From positions 1 to 46,675 of the forward strand of contig PLZS01000136.1 of assembly GCA_003153555.1 (NCBI GenBank): DNA of 46,675 nt. Reading direction: 5' to 3'. The DNA is from Candidatus Melainabacteria bacterium. GTDB taxonomy: Bacteria > Cyanobacteriota > Vampirovibrionia > Obscuribacterales > Obscuribacteraceae. The notes below the pieces were generated by a model, which made no database searches, had not been told where the DNA came from, and worked only from the letters and a program-made list of their open reading frames with translations. Each line of letters opens with the position of its first letter. Position 1 is the stretch's first letter. Below are positions 42,460-46,675 of the stretch, in pieces. The position numbers and the translations under genes were made by a program.

Positions 42460-42770
42460 TTTCGCTTTGCGATGTCTGAATGTCGGGGAGTTTAGTTGGT
42501 CCAGCTGTGGCCGCGGTGGGATTTGCCGGATTGGCCAGGCGCGTATTCTTTCAGCTCCGTTGCCAAGGTCGTCGAAATTTTTACCGATATCGGTAAAAAT
42601 TCAAAAGGTCGTTCCTAGTAGGCAATAGCCAAGTGGGTGGTATTTCAGCCTAGCGACCCGTTTCGGCGTGCCACGAAAATGACACCGCTTTATTGCACAC
42701 TTAGCACGGTCGGTTTCCGATTCGCCTTAAAAGGGTAAAAAAGTAGCGAGAGGCTAATCCTCAGGGGGTA
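42460..42770. other. Intergenic region with a perfect 26-bp palindrome at 42576-42601
   Basis: The 311 bp hold AATTTTTACCGAT followed at once by its exact complement ATCGGTAAAAATT, the longest palindrome in the window. It belongs with the sites at 16949-17000 and 33622-33643. The rest has no gene. The expected promoter of the secreted gene at 42771 must lie here, but no -35/-10 pair stands out. Confidence 0.85.
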
Positions 42771-43688
42771 TTGTTCAACGTGCCTTTTACTCGAATCGCA
42801 GACAGCAAGCCGCAAGTGCAGGTAGCGAGCGGTTTTTTGGTTGTCTGGCTGGTCGCTGTTTTTTTTGTATTATCAGCCCCATCGGCCTTGGCCGCCGATA
42901 AAGGCTGGGTTCTAACGCAGAAAAGCCTTACTCTTGGCGACCAGTACGTCTATATAAGTCCAATGGGCTTAAAGTGTGTCAATCCGAAAGCTGGATTTGC
43001 CATGGTCACAAAAGCGCCTGACTGGAATATCGTTATGTTCAACGATAAGACGAGAGTTTATTTCCAGACAACCCTGGATTCTTACAAGCGCACCTTGGCT
43101 GCCCGCGGATTAACCAGTGACTTGGCTGGTCGACAATGGTCGCGCGGCTCTGGTGGAAATATAGCTGGATTGCGGGCGACTCAATACGTCATGCGCGGCG
43201 GTGGATCCATCTCTCACGTTGGTGCCAACGGGAAGACCAAAATATCTACTGTGAACGCCGCCGATTATTGGGTGTCAGACGATATCACTGTGCCGCCGCG
43301 ATTGGCAGATTTGCTTTCTTCTGCGTATGGTTTACCAACTACACAAAACGTTCCATTGCGGCTTGAGTGTACAGACGCAAAGGGACAGAAGCGGATGCTC
43401 GAAACTTATCGAATGCAGACAATCGCCTCCATTCCCAGTAGCTATTTCCAGTGCCCTGGCGGATATAAAGCCGTTCAGAGTGACGCTGAAGTGATGATGA
43501 ACGACGAACAAAAGCAAATGATTGATGATATGAGCCGTGAAATGGGCGGCGGATTAGAGTCAGCACCGCAACCACAATATTCTCCGCAACCGGCTGCTCC
43601 ACAGCAGCCTGCTGCCACTACGAGTAGTGGCGGTTCCGATGGACTAAGCAAATTGCTGGATGCCTACAAACGCACGCAACACAAGTGA
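42771..43688 (+). CDS. Secreted hypothetical protein
   Basis: The protein has 305 residues. The TTG at 42771 has AGGGGGT only two bases ahead; the GTG at 42780 is better spaced. A signal peptide (about residues 20-41) ends SALA-AD. The mature protein is mixed, with beta-rich content (WVLTQKSLTLGDQYVYIS, TRVYFQTTLDSYKRTL) and two Cys. A low-complexity Pro/Gln/Ala tail (PQPQYSPQPAAPQQPAA) precedes a short C-terminal helix. It resembles no family I know. The histidine kinase gene starts 29 bases later, so they may share a transcript. Confidence 0.75.
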   Translation: MFNVPFTRIADSKPQVQVASGFLVVWLVAVFFVLSAPSALAADKGWVLTQKSLTLGDQYVYISPMGLKCVNPKAGFAMVTKAPDWNIVMFNDKTRVYFQTTLDSYKRTLAARGLTSDLAGRQWSRGSGGNIAGLRATQYVMRGGGSISHVGANGKTKISTVNAADYWVSDDITVPPRLADLLSSAYGLPTTQNVPLRLECTDAKGQKRMLETYRMQTIASIPSSYFQCPGGYKAVQSDAEVMMNDEQKQMIDDMSREMGGGLESAPQPQYSPQPAAPQQPAATTSSGGSDGLSKLLDAYKRTQHK

Positions 43689-43717
43689 ACAACTGAGAGA
43701 AGACTAAGCAGTACGTC

Positions 43718-46006
43718 ATGCGATTCAATCTAAAACTATCACACAAAGGTTTGATCTTAGTTGCGGTGCCGCTCATTTTCGAAGTCATATTTTTGGCGAC
43801 TTTGACTTATTTACTGCGTCAGGCTGAAATTGAAGTTCAGAGACAAGTTCGTTCAAAGGCGATTATTTCGCAGGCGAATACATTATCAAAACTGTTTTAT
43901 GATGCTGGCGTTGCTATGGGTGGTTACTCGATTACCAAGAGTCCCCTGTTTAGCGACAGGTACGACAAGATCGTTCGGCAAATTCCGCAGGATTTGGATG
44001 AACTGAAAAACCTGGTCGGTGATAATTCCCGGCAACAACAGATCTTACAGAATTTGCAAGTCATTACGGTGACGGGATTGAAAATTCTCGGAGAAGCGAA
44101 ATCGGCAATCGACGACAATCGTGTGGACGTGGCGCAATTCAGAGCCAGACACATGTACAAAGAAATTCGCTCTCTGGCTGACCGATTACAAGATGAATTG
44201 CGTGGACTGACCGAAGACGAAAGAAAAATTGAAAGCGAAGGTCCGGAAGCGCAAAATCGCAACAGAGCGATGGTGAAAATCTATCTGGTTATCGGCGTTC
44301 TGCTCAACTTCTTAATAGCAGTCGCTTTGGCCCTTTATTTCAGCAGAGGAATTAGTCGACGCTTGAACGTGTTGACCGACAACTCGATCCGGCTGGCCAG
44401 AGCAGAACCATTGAATCCACTACTTTCTGGAAGTGATGAAATCGCCCACTTGGACGGCGTTTTCCATAGCATGGCGGAAGCGCTCAATGAGGCTAGTCGA
44501 AAAGAAAGAGCAGTGATAGAAAACACCGCTGACGTGATTTGCTCAATTGACGTTGATGGAAAATTCGTTGCCGTCAGCCCCGCTTGCAATACCACCTGGG
44601 GATATCGTCCGGACGAGCTTATGGGCAGGCGCTTTATCGAACTTGTTATCCCTGAAGATCATCAAGAAACTATTCGTGCTGTCAGAGCGGTGCGCGCAGA
44701 AAAGGGCAACACGGAATTCGAAAATCGCACTCGTCGAAAAGATGGTTCCATGGTGACGGTGTTGTGGTCTACATATTGGTCAGAATCAGAACGCTCAATG
44801 TTCTGCGTTGCCCACGACATCACCGAAAGAAAATTAGCCGAAGAAGCTACAAAAGCTTCTGAAAAGAGAATTCGCACTATTATTGAAAACATGCTTGTTG
44901 GTCTGATCATTGTCACCAAAGAAGGGTTCATTGAATCAATCAACCCAGCTAGTGAGCGCATGTTCGGATTCCGCGCTGAAGAGATTGTTGGGCGCCATTT
45001 GCTCTGCCTTTTTCATGATTCCAAATTGTTCAGTGAGAGAAGTCAAAGCGATACGCACAACTTTATGGAGAATCTATTCTCCAGATCTCTAAACAGGATC
45101 GGAGAACTCGACGCCCTGAAAAAGAATGGCGAAGACTTTCCGATTGAAATTTCTTTGAGTGAGTTTGAAACGGCAGACGGATACAGATATCTCGCCAACA
45201 TCCTGGATGTGTCGGAACGGCGAGAAGTTGAGCGACTGAAGAAAGAATTCGTTTCTACTGTCAGTCACGAATTGCGTACTCCTCTAACGTCGATAAGAGG
45301 ATCGTTGACTTTGCTTTCAGTCGGTGCGCTCGGGGTATTGCCTGAACAAGCCAAGAAAGTCGTAACCATTGCCGAAAGAAACACGATTCGATTGATCACA
45401 TTGATCAACGATATATTGGATATTGAAAAACTTGAGTCTGGAAAACTCGATATGGTCTTCGACACTATCTCGATGAACAACGTGTTGGATCGTTCAGCGG
45501 AAGCGGTTCGAGCTTTTGCTGAACAAAACGGTATTCGCCTGGAAATGGTGCCAACCAATGCCAACGTTTATGCAGATGGAGATCGACTCGTTCAGGTTCT
45601 CGTCAATCTTGTTTCAAACGCTGTCAAATTCTCACCCAAAGGTGCAGCTGTAACGGTGGCAGTGTCTGAGATTCCGAATTGGATTGAAGTGAAGGTAATA
45701 GACAGAGGTCGCGGTATTCCTGCAAAGTATAAGAACTTGCTCTTCCAAAGATTCCAGCAGGTAGAAGCATCTGACGCCCGCAAGAAGGGCGGTACCGGTC
45801 TTGGACTAGCAATTTGCAAAGGCATAATCGAAGCGCATGGTGGCAACATCGGTGTTGATAGTGAAGAAGGCAAGGGCAGTGTCTTCTGGTTCCGCATTCC
45901 GCCTTCGCAGCCCGTAGCAAAACCAGCGCTTTTGCAGACTCCTAGCGCGCAAGTACCAGTTAGTGCTGCGATTCCAGCTAAGCCAGAAGAAAAGATGATT
46001 AGTTAG
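43718..46006 (+). CDS. Histidine kinase with HAMP and two PAS domains
   Basis: The protein has 762 residues. Membrane helices at 11-33 and 187-209 enclose a helical periplasmic domain of about 150 residues (CHASE3-like by layout). HAMP (210-262) follows, then PAS 1 (about 263-370, DVICSIDVDGKFVAVSPACNTTWGY), PAS 2 (about 380-500, GFIESINPASERMFGF), HisKA with H517 in SHELRTPLTS, and a full ATPase domain (NLVSNAVKFS, DRGRGIP, GGTGLGLAI). A Pro/Ala-rich tail ends it. The receiver-only genes at 46177 and 46629 follow in the same direction, so a phosphorelay is likely. Confidence 0.92.
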   Translation: MRFNLKLSHKGLILVAVPLIFEVIFLATLTYLLRQAEIEVQRQVRSKAIISQANTLSKLFYDAGVAMGGYSITKSPLFSDRYDKIVRQIPQDLDELKNLVGDNSRQQQILQNLQVITVTGLKILGEAKSAIDDNRVDVAQFRARHMYKEIRSLADRLQDELRGLTEDERKIESEGPEAQNRNRAMVKIYLVIGVLLNFLIAVALALYFSRGISRRLNVLTDNSIRLARAEPLNPLLSGSDEIAHLDGVFHSMAEALNEASRKERAVIENTADVICSIDVDGKFVAVSPACNTTWGYRPDELMGRRFIELVIPEDHQETIRAVRAVRAEKGNTEFENRTRRKDGSMVTVLWSTYWSESERSMFCVAHDITERKLAEEATKASEKRIRTIIENMLVGLIIVTKEGFIESINPASERMFGFRAEEIVGRHLLCLFHDSKLFSERSQSDTHNFMENLFSRSLNRIGELDALKKNGEDFPIEISLSEFETADGYRYLANILDVSERREVERLKKEFVSTVSHELRTPLTSIRGSLTLLSVGALGVLPEQAKKVVTIAERNTIRLITLINDILDIEKLESGKLDMVFDTISMNNVLDRSAEAVRAFAEQNGIRLEMVPTNANVYADGDRLVQVLVNLVSNAVKFSPKGAAVTVAVSEIPNWIEVKVIDRGRGIPAKYKNLLFQRFQQVEASDARKKGGTGLGLAICKGIIEAHGGNIGVDSEEGKGSVFWFRIPPSQPVAKPALLQTPSAQVPVSAAIPAKPEEKMIS

Positions 46007-46017
46007 AACCGTGGGAT

Positions 46018-46128
46018 ATGCCGAGCAGCTTGCTGCCTAGGCTATCCTGAGATTATGCCGAGCAGCTTGCTGCCTAGGCTATCCTGAGATTATGCCGAGC
46101 AGCTTGCTGCCTAGGCTATCCTGAGATA
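46018..46128 (+). repeat. Three perfect 37-bp tandem repeats containing CTATCCTGAGAT
   Basis: Units lie at 46018-46054, 46055-46091 and 46092-46128; units 1 and 2 are identical and unit 3 differs only in its last base. Each holds GCAGC-TT-GCTGC, then CCTAGG, then CTATCCTGAGATT (ATA in the last). The motif starts are 46042, 46079 and 46116. No spacer separates the units. They lie between the PAS kinase stop and the receiver gene. Confidence 0.95.
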
Positions 46129-46176
46129 AGATCAACAAGCTTGAGAGTCTGAATCAAGCCACCCAAGGTAGCCAAC

Positions 46177-46578
46177 ATGAAGATTCTCATTATCGATGAT
46201 GAAGAGGACACTCGCAGTATCGCCAGTATGAGCCTCGGATTGCTCGGTGGTGCGGATGTGATTGAAGCAGCCAGTGGCCAAGAGGGCTTGGTGAAGGCAG
46301 CCGAAGAACTGCCTGATGTGATTATTTTGGATTTGATGATGCCTGAGATGGATGGCGCTCAAACTCTTACTAACTTGCGCAAAAATCCAATTACCGAAAA
46401 CATCCCCGTCATCTTTCTGACTGTCAAAGGAATGTTTGAGGAATTCGATAAGCTAAAAGAGCTTGGCGCACTTGCAGTGCTGACCAAACCGTTCGACCCC
46501 ACTCTTTTGACCAATCAAATAATAGACATTTTGAAGGCTAATTCTGCGCTAAAACCCGAAGCCGGTCAGAAGGATTAG
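46177..46578 (+). CDS. Receiver-only response regulator
   Basis: This 133-residue CheY-like protein has no output domain. The acid pocket is D7-D8, the phosphoacceptor is D52 (VIILDLMMPEMDG), T82 follows, and K104 is in LTKPFDP. The start MKILIIDDEEDTRS is supported by near-identity with the next gene. It follows the PAS kinase and the 37-bp repeats, so it is probably a relay partner of that kinase. Confidence 0.92.
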   Translation: MKILIIDDEEDTRSIASMSLGLLGGADVIEAASGQEGLVKAAEELPDVIILDLMMPEMDGAQTLTNLRKNPITENIPVIFLTVKGMFEEFDKLKELGALAVLTKPFDPTLLTNQIIDILKANSALKPEAGQKD

Positions 46579-46628
46579 ATTCCATTGCCGGGTATATCTT
46601 AATTCTAAAGACAAAGTAGGAGCGGACA

Positions 46629-46675
46629 ATGAAAGTTCTCATCATCGACGATGAAGAAGATACAAGATCAATTGC
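46629..46675 (+). CDS. Second receiver-domain gene, cut by window edge
   Basis: Only 15 full codons are present: MKVLIIDDEEDTRSI, almost the same as the start of the receiver gene at 46177 (MKILIIDDEEDTRSI). AGGAG lies seven bases before the ATG. The pair looks like a tandem duplication. Whether an output domain follows cannot be seen. Confidence 0.8.
   Translation, partial: MKVLIIDDEEDTRSI

Noticed and set aside
46018..46128. 37-bp repeats as a CRISPR array
   Set aside because: The units are directly adjacent with no spacers, and no cas gene lies nearby. The array at 11521-11623 fails for the same reason.

Overview
The window looks like chromosome from a mid-GC, diderm bacterium. I infer (moderate confidence, no database search) a non-photosynthetic relative of the Cyanobacteria, such as the Vampirovibrionia/Obscuribacterales group. 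Reasons: a secreted protein resembling a cyanobacterial-type family, a phasin-like gene, Ser/Thr kinases carrying leucine-rich repeats, several TadE/TadG-like pseudopilin proteins, a probable futalosine-route menaquinone enzyme, an outer-membrane-type beta-barrel protein, and frequent TTG and GTG starts. Most of the sequence is dense and ordinary: polA, purA, holB, cbpA, rpmG-trnW-secE-nusG-rplK-rplA, an oligopeptide ABC transporter, an ABC-F ATPase and two-component regulators.

Layout. 1-3.8 kb: minus-strand genes (an edge-truncated hypothetical, a PDZ protein, a secreted protein, an OmpR-type regulator). 3.9-8.0 kb: a membrane histidine kinase overlapping a thioredoxin/NHL-propeller protein (NHLRC2-like), then a membrane protein. 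8.0-11.6 kb: a metal-efflux cassette (P1B ATPase, RcnR-like sensor with a recognisable operator, divergent beta-barrel protein). It lies between the real 3' end of polA and a second, decayed copy of that 3' end. 11.6-16.3 kb: polA, preceded in a probable operon by a PafA-like phosphatase whose second zinc site looks destroyed. 16.5-27.8 kb: phasin-like protein, large TadG-like protein, TPR proteins, purA, holB, cbpA, mqnC and a TPR-thioredoxin protein. 27.8-33.6 kb: a signalling/surface locus with a predicted pseudokinase, an intact kinase with an external LRR domain and a TadG-like protein on the minus strand, and a divergent TadE gene whose promoter contains a palindrome. 33.7-36.7 kb: the ribosomal/secE/nusG block with an encoded tRNA-Trp and a structured leader. 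36.7-40.2 kb: oppA-oppB-oppC without ATPase genes. 40.6-46.7 kb: ABC-F (Uup-like), a secreted hypothetical protein, a PAS histidine kinase, triple 37-bp tandem repeats, and two tandem receiver-only regulators, the second cut by the window edge.

The signals most worth following are: the duplicated polA 3' end bounding the metal cassette; the pseudokinase/kinase/pseudopilin locus; a dispersed palindrome built on ACCGATATCGGT; a dispersed motif CTATCCTCRGATA found upstream of four genes or operons; and a strong promoter followed almost at once by an intrinsic terminator in front of rpmG. Nothing in the window is a CRISPR array, an rRNA gene, an insertion sequence with a transposase, or a recognisable phage.
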